Part shown: one piece after another, positions 44,910 through 55,250 of the stretch
Layout of the letters: each line of letters opens with the position of its first letter
How positions within the stretch are numbered: position 1 is the first letter of the stretch
Assembly: GCA_015680685.1 (NCBI GenBank)
Contig: MNCI01011532.1
Span: 1,025,042 to 1,089,041, forward strand
Origin: Gnetum montanum
Taxonomy: Eukaryota; Streptophyta; Gnetopsida; Gnetales; Gnetaceae
Length of the DNA: 64,000 nucleotides
Reading direction: 5' to 3'
The notes under the pieces: model-generated
What the model saw: only the letters and a program-made list of their open reading frames with translations
Databases searched by the model: none
Told to the model about the DNA's origin: nothing
Made by a program: the position numbers and the translations under genes

Positions 44910-47900
44910 CTAACTTTCTTGGGCATACCAGTTGCATGCAGGACATGCTGAGCATTCCTCCATGTCATCACCCTCTAAGTCACTGCATGTGATGCATGGA
45001 ACTTTCTTCTTCTTGATCTTTCCATAAATGTTTTCCTTAGATATTTCCAAGGAATGATCATGGATTCCTAGGCACGCGTTGATGGTGTTGGGCCATGCCC
45101 TCCCCATTATAATTGGGAAGTCCCCTTTGTTACTGTTGACTTCTATCACTAAAAAATCAACTGGGTATGACCAAACACATACAGTGGTAACGATGTCCTC
45201 CACCAATCCCAAGGGAATGGTGATAGACTGGTTAGCCAGCTCTAGTTGAATATTGCTCTTCTTGAGTGGAGGCAGGTTCCAAGCTTTATACATCTCCCAT
45301 GATATTAAGTTGACTCCGAAACCTGATTCAAGAAGACCCTTACATGGTTCGTTCCTAGTGACTTGAAGGTAGATTAAGGGACTTCTAGGGTTAGAGATTT
45401 TCCTGGGAAGGTGGCCCACCTTTATCCAGTCAGTAACGATATGTGTTAACATAACTGTATGTGTTGAGCCCTGTTGTTGGTTTGAAGGGAGCTCTGAAGC
45501 CTTATTTGTTGGAGGAGTGTGCACAGACTCAACCGCTTGTGGTTGTGAGAGCTTGTTTGGGCTTCTACTTCTAAAGAAAGGTCTTCTCTTCGTGTGGTTG
45601 TCAAAACTAGCAACGGGTTAAAGGTTTATAGCTCTTGTAGCATTATATTGCTATAGTTGAGTGGGAAGTTCCCCTTGCATTGTTGGAGAGGGTGGTAATG
45701 GAACTATCGGCGTATGCATGGCAGATGGATTTGGAGGATGGTATGCATGTGGTATTTCTTCCGTATGAGGAGTCCTAAAATACTCCTAAGCTTGGTAGTA
45801 ATGTTTTGGGATTGCATGATCCATAGAGTCACTTGGAGAAACTAGCTGCTGCACATAGTAGCCATATGAGTCTGCTTGCCGGTAAGGGTATTGTTGTCTA
45901 GGCAGTGGCATCCCCCATGACTATGGATGTTGCCACTACTGGTGTTGCCTGATAGGTTATGGTGGAGTTCCACTTGGATAATATGTTAATGGTTGGTGGA
46001 ATTGCCTCAGGTTACCTTGAGGATAAGGTAGCCTTTGGGGTGCTTATCGTTTGTTAAGTCTTGGGTTGAGTGCATACACCCCAGACTCTTGTAGATGTGA
46101 GATTATTGGGCAACATCCCTTAGGATGGTTATATTGGTAGATCTCACATCCACCGTCATTGTCTATATCTGAATCCACAACCTCATTAGCAATAGTCATT
46201 TTTCCCTTACCCTTGTTACGTGCATGGTCTGAATCTCTCTTCTTTTTCTTATCATGATCAGTACTTTGCTCCTCCTTAGACTCCTCTATGATTTTTAGGA
46301 TAGTTTTAATTTTACTATCTAAGGAGCTCCATATTTGACCTACCTTAGCCGACACTTCCGTTGTTAGTTTCTAAAGTGGCAAGGTTTTTCTATTCACCAA
46401 ATTTTCGAGTGGTAACTCATCCTCCTCCTAACAAAATCTCACTCCCCTCTTTCGGAGGGAAAGATCATGGTTGTACTCTTCTGTGCTTTCTCTTTTCCGT
46501 AGTGCCCATTCTTCTTTAGCTACTTGTTCCAATAATCTATGAACTTCATGGGATCTAAGTTTAGATAATCTCCCTTGGGCATATATCCCAAGGATTCCCC
46601 TAGTTTCGTGTCTTAGCCCATCAACGAGGTGGCGTAGTTCATCCCGTTGTGCTTAACCATGGCCTGAGCAATAATGTAGCAATGCATAATATTGGCCCAT
46701 GGCAGCATCTAAGGGTTCATGATTACCTTGCTTTCACCCTTGGATTTTCTTACGCAAGTTGGACACTCTTGAGTACATTTGGTATTTATCATTAAACAAT
46801 TCTAGCATTGTACTCCACCATCTAATGGATTCTGGTTCTAAGGTTCGGTACCAACTCTCTGCTTCTTTTATGAGTGTCCTAGGGAACAAGTTTAACTTTT
46901 GCCATTCGTTTTCAATATTCTGCAAGGCACAGGCATTGTGGAATGCCTGTACGTGATTTTGTGGATCAGCATTGTATCCCCCCTCAAACCCTGGGATATT
47001 ATTCATGTCTAGTGTCTTGATCCAGCTATCTTTTTGGTGCTTTGTAGGTATTTTAACAGCCTTCGTAATATCTAAAATACTTCGGGTGGCAAGTAGGGGT
47101 TTTTCATGATCATCTCTCTCATGATACCTATGATGCCTACATGGTTCCCTACTTTCCCATCTATGCCTTGACNCTGATCATCTCTCTCATGATGCCTATG
47201 ATGCCTACATGGTTCCCTACTTTCCCATCTATGCCTTGACTCTCTAGAATTCCCTCGTCCTTGCTCTCGACTCTCTCATCGAGGGTTCTCATTTTGCTTA
47301 TCCTTATCCTCACTGTTTTGCTCTTTGTGACTACATCCTGATGTGGAAGGAGAGGGTGAATGATGTGATGAAGGGGAAGAAGAAGGGAAACCATCACCAT
47401 GATGATGTTTCTTACCTTCTCTTCAGTGGCTATGGCCCTGATCATGATGATGATCTGAATGCCCATCCTTGTCATGTGTTTTTGTTCCCTCATCAAACAC
47501 TTGGTGTTCATGGGAATCAGAACCAGGGTTGTGAATCGTAGAGTGTAGATTCTGATACCCTACCTCCTCACCATCGTGAGGAGGGGGAAAATCATTTGGT
47601 GGAGAACCTATTATAACTGGTTCACCATCTCCAATTTTTCTTAGGACGTGCGGGACCCCTTTGCCCTTCAACGATGTATGGTAGCTTTCCTGTCGTGAGT
47701 CCCTTAAATGTTGCACTACTATGAGATGGTAATCCCTTGTGTCATAACCTTTTGCAATGTATTCAGCGTATAGCTGCATCATGCCTATCTGTGCAAGAGC
47801 ACGAAGGAGCATGTTAGGGACTGCCCGATCTGGGGGTAACACTATGTTACCTTGCAAGTCTCGCCAACGCAGTTGTTCATCTTGATGGAGGATAAAGGTA

Positions 47901-48045
47901 AAATTGGGTATATACTCATCGTGATGAGTATACACTACCTGATACTATTGAGGAACTGGGGTTCTTGGTTACGTGTGTTAGACCACCGACTGTCTCTTGT
48001 GTGATCCCTAGGTGATGAAGTGCTTTTATGAGAAGAAGAAGACAT
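44910..48045 (-). pseudogene. Gag and protease of E2
   Basis: It starts at ATG 48045 (MSSSSHKS). 170 codons (47935-47423) are open, with EYIPNFTFILHQDEQLRWRD and GNIVLPPDRAVPNML. An acidic, H-rich stretch (HSDHHHDQGHSH) follows. The gag block is at 47006-46734 (NNIPGFEGGYNADPQNHVQ), and a lysine-rich region with YNHPKGCCPIISHLQ lies near 46110. The protease (45524-44910) is open for 204 codons with LIYLQVTRNEPCKGLLESGF. The catalytic D is replaced by E (LLESG), so this copy is inactive though long. The middle contains a false duplication at N 47173. Confidence 0.85.
47100..47240. other. Assembly join with false duplication at N 47173
   Basis: About 65 bp before the N, from GATCATCTCTCTCATGAT to CTATGCCTTGAC, is repeated almost exactly right after it. 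E1 has the sequence once (near 30955-31010). This is the mark of two overlapping contigs joined without merging. Confidence 0.8.
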
Positions 48046-48170
48046 TGTTATCTTGTCGGTGTGCTATTGATCATTGTTTAGATTTTTTCTGATTAACCCT
48101 AAGGGTTCGTTTAAGCTTCCCAATGATGTGGATGATTTCCTATGTTCTACTTAGCACACAAACAACTTAG

Positions 48171-48189
48171 TCCCTGGCAACGGCGCCAA
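48171..48189 (-). promoter_or_regulatory. Primer-binding site of E2 (tRNA-Asp type)
   Basis: On the minus strand TTGGCGCCGTTGCCAGGGA follows the LTR end directly. It differs from the standard tRNA-Asp complement by one base. Confidence 0.9.
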
Positions 48190-48999
48190 TGATAAGTGGC
48201 GAGGTACCCCTACACTCAACCATATGAATACGAGCGTTACACGCACGATCTGGTCGAACTCTGTAGACTAAGTGCCTACATGTCTTATGGAACACTTAAG
48301 GTTAATCGTTTGTTGTCTTCCCAGACTTACTTGTAATTGTCACGGTTGTATAGTTAAGTAAGTCTGAGGTATGTGATTTTTATATCTTTTATGTTTTATC
48401 GCCTATGCTAATGAGGGAAAGGGTGAAGAGACTAAGTAACTAACTTTAACTAACTAAGTTCTAATGCCTAGCATTAGTATCCATCCCACTTGCCGTTCAC
48501 ACCCTGAACCAATGCAAGCTTCTGGGATTACCAAACGCTATTCGTTACTGGGACTACCAAGCGTAACGCACGTGCTTAAAGTAGTCATACTGAATGCACT
48601 TAACTAGGAGTTACGGGTTGAGAAAGATTAATTAACTAATAAAGTATTTAACCATTTAACATTAATTAAAGTCCTATTTAGCTTAGTCCATGCACTACAA
48701 GGTTTATCCAAAAGTTTGTCTTTATTTTCGTACACAAACTTGTGCTCAGGTACAATATTTGCTCGAATAAAGATCTGTTCACTTTGGGACTCCTACTACG
48801 GGCACATAGAAATCATTCTATCTCTGGAGAGGTAAAATTGCCAGAGTTTTGCTAAGGGTCTAGATCTAGATGGAGAAACAAGAGGGCCGCCTCTTATTTA
48901 TAGATTTGGCGACGTGCTGCGATATTGCGTATGCAATATCGCAGGAGAAGACGCGATATCATGTACGATACATCGCATACGCAATATCACGTCCCTTCA
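48190..48999 (-). repeat. 5' LTR of E2
   Basis: Pairs with 41910-42718. A minus-strand TATA box lies near 48895-48903. It is followed by ATGGA (49000-49004). Confidence 0.9.
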
Positions 49000-49004
49000 A
49001 TGGA

Positions 49005-49570
49005 GAAATCTCAAATTTTAGTCACGAATGTTTTCTTCAAGTAGTTTTCTCACATTTTTAAAATTACTTGAGACTAAAGCAAGGCTAGTGAACTTGTCAA
49101 ATTGGAGTAAGAACTTATTTTTAAAGCCTTGCCATAAATTGGTAGAGGCATCAGGAAGCATCAAAAACCATTGTGTGGCTTTACTTTTGAAGGTTGTGAC
49201 AAAGACTCTATAAGCTTTGTCATTATTAATGATGTTATAGATACCTAACAATGTCTCAAAGCATTCTACATGTCATGCATCACCGTTTGGGGTTGTAGGA
49301 TCAAAGAATTTTTAACATGTTGAACGGGTTTAGGAATATTGTGATAATTTGCAAAATTAAAGGGATTGCTCTCCAAAGGAGCTAGGGGTGGATTGGCTAC
49401 CATCCTAGTTCAAATCCTTCTAGGGGTAGAATTTGGGAAACGTGAGGCTTGTTATGTCCTTAAAGTACAATGATGGGTTGTTGGTTGATTAGGGGTGAGC
49501 GTGAATGGTCTTTGTTGGGATGATCTATGGGAGCTCTCACTCCTAAAATGAAAGACTTTGAATTATAAAT
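49005..49570 (-). pseudogene. Gag N-terminal part of E3
   Basis: A 77-codon open stretch (49251-49018) reads AYRVFVTTFKSKATQWFLML, then LWQGFKNKFLLQFDKF. This is the retrotransposon-gag core (A..WF..L...W..L...F...F). It joins the sequence at 41904 when E2 is removed. Stops interrupt the part above 49251. Confidence 0.8.
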
Positions 49571-50190
49571 GCCAAAAAATAGTAAAATTAAATAAAAAAA
49601 TTTATTTCAATAGTATAATTGTTTTTGTTCTTAAAAGAAAAACTAAAATTGTAATAAAATCCAAAATAAAATGGTAAATGTAAAAATTTTAAGAAACACA
49701 CCAATGAGATTGATATAACTAATTTGGAAATGTCCTTGCCAAAGCTAGAGCTAAGGTAAGGACTATCAACATAAGCGTGTAAACAAGACTAAAAATGATG
49801 TTTTAGGAAATAAAACTAAAATAGGCTAATAAATTGAAAAATTGATGATTGTTGATAGTAATAGGTAAGAGAAACAAATTAATGAAGATTTTCCTAATAA
49901 AGGATTTTTTTGGAAACCCGAAACAGAGACTAAAGTAGAAATAGAGAAGAAAAAGGTAATTTTCAAAAATTGTAAATAAGCAACTAGAATAAAAAATTGA
50001 ACTTAAAACACAAAAAAAAAAAGCAAAAAAGAACAGGAATCAATATCGGGAAAAAATAGAATTTTAAAAAACTAAAAACAAAAATTTTCTACAATTTTTC
50101 ACAAATTCTAAATAGGTCACTAGAAACAAAAATAGAAATGAGAATAGAAAAAAAAATTAGAAACCCAAAACAAAAATAGGAAAATGAGAA
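49571..50190 (-). other. E3 leader, A-rich and non-coding
   Basis: A stretch rich in AAAATAGAAA-type runs lies between the 5' LTR and gag. No ORF or known element is seen. Confidence 0.55.
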
Positions 50191-50208
50191 CAAGTCCTTC
50201 TAATGCCA
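50191..50208 (-). promoter_or_regulatory. Candidate primer-binding site of E3
   Basis: On the minus strand TGGCATTAGAAGGACTTG lies 6 bases after the LTR end at 50215. It starts with the TGG expected for a tRNA 3'-CCA complement. I cannot assign the tRNA. Confidence 0.45.
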
Positions 50209-50214
50209 AAAAAG

Positions 50215-52727
50215 TGTTAATGTAAAAATTCGATTCATAACATCCACAAAACTTGTTTAGAGAGATCATTGCCTAGGGTGCCTCCCTTATGGGTACAGTA
50301 ACCTAGGAACAATCTCAACTAGAAGAGCAACGTTATGTTCGAATGAAATCAAATTAATAATTCACACAAAGAAATTAAAATGAACCTTTTAAAATTTAGA
50401 CTTAGAAGGAAAAGTAAACAAGCCACTCATAAAATGAGCTAGAATGCAAACTTGAAAATAATAGAAAGTTTTAAAACGTCAAGTACAAAAAAGAATTTTA
50501 TCCAAAATGTCTTTTCAAACACGTGTTTGACAAAAAGTAATGCTCTTTGCTACAAGGATATTGAATAAAAGGTGATCAAGCAAATGATTTACCTCCAAAA
50601 TAGTGATGATTTGTTCTCAAAAACGGATGGCTGGAGTGCGACCTTGTCTACTTGTGCTTGTAAAGTGCACCTCCTCTGACAAGCCTGCGCCTCTGGTTCT
50701 TCCGTCTATCGCAGCGACTCCACGATCTCCTTCCACAAGCGCCTGCAAGGCCCATCCTCCCACAAGAAAAGGAAGAAAAAAAGATCATTTTCCGTGCGCT
50801 GGGAATTTATCCAATTGCTTTTTGCTGCTTGGACTTCTGCTTCCTAACGCTTCAACTTTTCACCATTATACCTCCTGGAACTGCATGAAACCAGGGAAGT
50901 GAAAGTAATACGCCTGATAGAAGAAACATCGAAGATTAAGCTATTTTAACTTATATGCAAATGTGCAACGCTATCATTGGGCATCAATACAACAGGCTCA
51001 ACACAGAAATAACAATAACGTGAGTAACTAAATTCTGTGGTATACATATCCCACTATGTGAGGAAATTATGCACCAAAACTACATTCGCAACCACCTGTA
51101 ACCATGAACGTTTGCAGACCGCACCATCATTGGCACTAGGAGCAACCTATACAACGCCATCCTTCGGCAGCATGCACTCACAAAATGCTGCCGTGTACGC
51201 TGCAGCACCGCTGCCACACACTCCCATCAGCGGTAGCAATAATGGGTAGTCCCAAGCCTCACCTGCCTTAGCGATTCCTGCTACCTGTGACCACGCCGTC
51301 GTCACAAACGGCTGCAAGGACCACCACCATGGCATCCACCACGCCCATTACAGTGGCTCAACGGGCAGTCACGCGTAAGGAAGATCTGAAAAGAAACTGG
51401 CTATCTTTGGATACAGATAGTAGGGCTGATTGCCTAAGCCAGCTCCAGTAATAAGAATTCAATCAGGCCATGCCACGTGCCGCTACACCGCTGCAAGCAG
51501 TGATAACGCAGACTCACAATAGGCTGCATAGTCCAACGCCCATCATCACCAACGCCCATCATCACCAGAGACTGAACGCCAATTCTGCCAACCCAAAACA
51601 GGCACGCAGGGAATGCTGGGATTCATGCTCCATGGACAGACCCGCAGGCCCACAAGTTGTCGTGCATGACTACATTTGGGAATGAGGGTAATAGCCGCTT
51701 TGATGCTTGACCATGTAGGCGGACTAACCCACCATGGTGGTAGAGCGATGAACCCGGAGCCGACAAATAATGCATGTTTCTTCTAACAAGGCCCGTAGCA
51801 GTGCGCATTTTCCAAAGGACATTGGTTGCCGCCAGAACATTCCCTGCAACAACCATTTTGAGATCACGACAACACCAATACTTTGGGCCCGGCCAAGCTT
51901 GCCTTGCTTGGCGTTGGAACGGCGCAGGGAAAGTTGCAGATTTCCTGCAACTTTCATAAGCATTTTTTCTAAAATGGTAGAACCGGCCGATACCACAGAT
52001 TCCTTGACACTTTAGTTAAGTGCCGGCGGATTTCACTCCTTCTAGTTGTAGGCTTACTGGAACGTTTTTGAAATTCTGAAATGTAAGATGACAGAAAAAT
52101 CTGGAAAGGAAACTAAAATGGAGCTGAGAAAACGGCAATTTTCAGCACTGCACATCCGCGTTACAAATCTCGGTTACCATCCGTTTTTTTCTTTATTGTG
52201 TTCCTTCTTCATATCTGCACTTTTCCTGATAAAAGAGGTGAATGAACCGAGTGGCAACATGTGCAATTCCTAAGGAACAAAACATGTAGGACCAAGCTCG
52301 CTTCATTTACTCACCGTCGCCTTTCCGCTTGACGCCAATCATGTTAAAAAATCAGTTGTATGAATTGGCGTAGAAGTGTGGCTTGGACCTGCCGTTGTAT
52401 TACTATATCAGAGAGGGTCTAAATTACAATCCGCACTTCAAGGCTGTGGTGAGCTTCGAAGGAAGAACATACTCAAGTTCACTGTATTTCAGCACGCTGT
52501 GGTGTGCCAAAGAGGCGGCCATGAAGGAAGCACTAGAGGCAGTGACGGAAAGAAAGAGGTGGTCACGAAGGAAGCACGAGAGGTGGTGATGGAAAGAAAA
52601 CTGGGTGGTGATGGAAAGAGAACTCTTGGAAATGGACTCAGGTATGAGCAAGAATTTATAGTAGTAAATGGTGATCAGGAGTGGACTGCCACTGCCAAGG
52701 TATACCACCACAGCGTTTAGACTAGGA
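50215..52727 (-). repeat. 5' LTR of E3, cut by the pararetrovirus
   Basis: Aligned with 11159 to about 13730 over its whole length, including the DRB fragment. It ends at 52727, where pararetroviral sequence starts, and its U3 is not found on the other side (59409 onward). That part was therefore lost. Confidence 0.65.
52341..52727 (+). pseudogene. DRB/HYL1-like fragment, copy 2
   Basis: ATG 52341 gives MLKNQLYELA, then a stop (52371-52373), then KCGLDLPLYYYIREGLNYNP, HFKAVVSFEGRTYSSS and CAKEAAMKEALEAV. Domain 1 is thus complete apart from the stop, and lacks copy 1's duplication. The linker is expanded by a repeat of about 42 bp (about 52514-52605). Domain 2 begins MDSGMSKNL, then three stops in a row, then RSGLPLPRYTTTA. 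It is cut by viral sequence after about 35 residues. Confidence 0.85.
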
Positions 52728-52855
52728 TTTAACATCTGAATATGATGCATACTTTGAATATCTTAGGCCGACACTTCCTGGGACAAAAAGAAGAACTCAG
52801 GTGAAACTCAAACCACCTAAGTTTCTTGATTATGATCCTTTACAAAATCCCAGTA
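52728..52855 (+). repeat. Pararetrovirus terminal direct repeat, left
   Basis: Matches 59281-59408: both have TACTTTGAATATCTTAGG, GAACAAAAAGAAGAACT and CTAAGTTTCTTGATTATGA. Similarity ends at CAAAATC on both sides. The left copy continues into further viral sequence; the right copy runs into unrelated DNA. Confidence 0.9.
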
Positions 52856-54240
52856 TCCTGGAACAGTGAATTTCACTGCAAATCAAAGACAGAAAGAAAT
52901 AGAAAATGTTAAAAATGAGTTAGACAAATTGAAGATACCATATGAAAATCAATCTTCTGAAGAATCTATTTCTGGATCCATTTTAGGAATAGATCCATCT
53001 TGTCAACATAGGGAACTAACGCAGATAGATTCTCATTATAAATGTAAGGAATGCGATGCCTTGATATCTCGTGGTCTTAATATCTCATGATATCCATACT
53101 AATGTAAAAGAAGAAGAGAATCCAACACAAGAAAATCAGAAAAAACAAAAAGCAGAAGAATTAAAAAAGAAAGAAGAAGAATATCCGAAGAAATTCTTAG
53201 AAATTGAAAAGGAAAAATTAGGATCAGGAACAGCAGCAACTACCTCAGGAGTCTATACTTCTATACAAACAGCACCATCAGGAACATATTCCATATATAA
53301 TATGAAAACGAAAATGAGAAGAATAGAAGAAAAATTAGAACAAATAGTAGAAAAAGCAAGATTAAAACAAGTTGAAAGAAAAATGAAAGGTGTAACCATT
53401 AATATGAATCAAGGGCATGATGATGAATCATCATCAACTCAAAGTACCACAAGACCAGCATCTTATGATACTAAAGAAGAGTTATTAATGAAAGAATATG
53501 CCACATAAACACAAGCAATAGATCCTGCTGATTTACATAATTTACAAATGAGAAAATCCGGATATAAACAACCAACGTTTATGATGGATAATAAAACTTT
53601 TAAAAGAAAGACAAGATGTTTTAGATTCCATACAATCATTTTTAGATATCCAAATCTATTTAGAGCAAAAACAGCCTTACATAGCCATCGTAAATACGAC
53701 ATATAATTTTAGAAGTATATTAAGGAGATGATGGAAACACATTCCTCCTAATATTAAATATAAATTAACTAATGCACCTACAATAATATTTCTTAATGCC
53801 ATCATTAAGGAATTTATAGGTATTAAAGTTAATGTAGAAACAGTCTATAGAGATAGATTTTTTAAAGCTAGGTTAGGAAGAATCCAAGATCTTCAAGTAT
53901 ACCTTGAAGAAATGGAACAATGGTAGTACCATGGTAAACTAACCCATGAAGTTGTAGCTAAAGAACACTTAATAAGTTCTTTACCTCAACCATTTTGTAA
54001 TAAGTATCTTAGTGAACTTAAAAAGCAAAACTTAAATCTAGGCGAAATGAGTTTTGGTCAGATCAAACAATTATTGATAGATATGAATAGAGAATTGTGC
54101 TACAATGAACAAGCACAAAGACAAATGCAAGATTTGTCCAGAAGATTAGGTAAAAATTTATGTTTAGATTTGTGTCCAAAAGAGAAATACCAATGTTGTC
54201 CACCCAAGGATAAAAAAAAGAAAGGGTACAAAGAAATTTA
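52856..54240 (+). pseudogene. Pararetrovirus coiled-coil and capsid region
   Basis: The first open piece (52866-53090) contains a CQHRELTQ...YKCKEC pattern with two cysteine pairs. The next (53071-53508) is E/K-rich and predicted to be coiled coil (KKQKAEELKKKEEEYPKKFL), then S/T-rich. From 53500 to 54240 the reading changes frame several times. It includes capsid-like helical sequence and, in the last open piece (54047-54241), a very basic, lysine-rich end. The order coiled coil, capsid, zinc finger is that of Caulimoviridae polyproteins. Host or retrotransposon gag is unlikely because there are no LTRs and no integrase. Confidence 0.7.
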
Positions 54241-54347
54241 AGAAACAAGCTTCTCATTAATGGAAAAGAAAGTTTCCTAAACAAGTTAAGCAATATCCAA
54301 GTCTATTTAGGAAGCGTCAACAAAACTTAAAACGGAAAGATATTAGA

Positions 54348-54386
54348 TGTTATCTTTGTCAAGGTCCCCATTTTGCTACCCAATGT
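54348..54386 (+). pseudogene. Capsid zinc-finger motif (C-x2-C-x3-H-x4-C)
   Basis: The motif CYLCQGPHFATQC is the nucleic-acid-binding knuckle found at the capsid C-terminus. The spacing between the second C and H is three residues. The common form has four, so one codon may have been lost. Confidence 0.8.
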
Positions 54387-55250
54387 CTACAAAATGATAA
54401 ACATCAAAAGAAAATCTATTTCATTCAAAAATACAATTTGAATGAACAATTTTATGAATATCTTTCTAATGATAATATTCAGTATAATCCTGAGCTTGAT
54501 ATTCCTTTTCAATCTCAAAAAAATTATAATATTTATTCTCCCAAATCATCTTCTTCTACTGAAGACCACCCACTTTGCCATGAGGGGGAAGGCTCTACCA
54601 ATTTTTTCACTTCAGATGATTCAAAATCTAATGATTATTTATATTATGCCAATAATATGAATAGAATCAGGTCTTCATCATCTAGAATGTCTTCAAAAAG
54701 AGGAACTTTTGGAGGAAGAAAACCCTTAGGTTATCCTTATCGTACACCCTAGATCCCTTCTCCAACACCATCTTTACCTAATCCATATGAAGAACAATTA
54801 GATGACCAAATAAATAATCTAAAAAAGGATATTAGTATCTTAAAAGAAAAATTAAAAAATACGCCACTAGATAATATTACTAAATATATGCAAATAGAAA
54901 ATCTCATAGGTAAGAAAAAATAAGAATATCAAAAATTGAGACAATTAAAAAGAGAACAAGATATATTCTTAGATGCTCAACCAGATCATTCTATGGAAGA
55001 AATAGAAGATGAGCTAGAAGAATATATGCAAGAACATGAGAAAGGTAAACAAGTAGAAACCTGATTCCACAACAAGAGGAATAATAAGAATGTCCATATA
55101 TCCTAGAAATATCAGACAAGGTAGATAAATCCATATGGCGAACCCATAGGATTAAACAACTTCAACAATTCATGAAATGGGTAGAGCAAGAATTAGAATA
55201 GTTACAACTTGAAGAGGAAAGTGAGCAAAGAAAACAATATGAAATTGAAA
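54387..55250 (+). pseudogene. Linker between capsid and protease of the pararetrovirus
   Basis: The open piece 54438-54752 is S/N/D-rich. 54780-55060 is E/K-rich (EEIEDELEEYMQEHEKGKQ) and likely a second coiled coil. Stops lie at about 54750, 54921, 55063 and 55085. No enzyme motif is seen. Confidence 0.6.

Larger units (their letters stand above)
41910..48999 (-). mobile_element. Gag-only LTR retrotransposon E2, nested in E3 gag
   Basis: LTRs 41910-42718 and 48190-48999 (809 and 810 bp) begin TGAT(G/A)AGTGG and end CCC(A/T)TCA. A perfect 5-bp target duplication and a good primer-binding site are present. The interior holds gag and protease, then about 2 kb without coding signatures, and no RT, RNase H or integrase. 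It is collinear with E1. In the first ~115 bp of the LTR pair I count about 14 differences, all transitions, which points to cytosine deamination. Confidence 0.9.
11159..52727 (-). mobile_element. Tat-like Ty3 LTR retrotransposon E3, twice interrupted
   Basis: On the minus strand the parts read: 5' LTR (52727 down to 50215), primer-site candidate, gag (49.6-49.0 kb, then 41.9-40.9 kb), protease (40.2 kb), extra RNase H (39.6-39.3 kb), RT (38.65-38.0 kb), RNase H (37.9-37.5 kb), integrase (37.15-36.07 kb), 3' LTR (about 35.9-35.46 kb and 16.05-11.16 kb). Two younger elements separate the parts: EP at 16048-35463 in the 3' LTR, and E2 at 41910-48999 in gag. LTR identity rests on three aligned low ends (11159, 50215, 60177) beginning TGTT(G/A)ATG or a decayed form of it, with a shared GCCTAGGGTGCCTCCC-like block 60-80 bp in. 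The high end of the 5' LTR is lost at the pararetrovirus junction. All coding parts carry stops. Confidence 0.7.

Noticed and set aside
49018-49251. Independent host gene at 49.0-49.25 kb
   Set aside because: It is the gag core of E3; removal of E2 with its ATGGA duplication joins it to the gag sequence at 41904.
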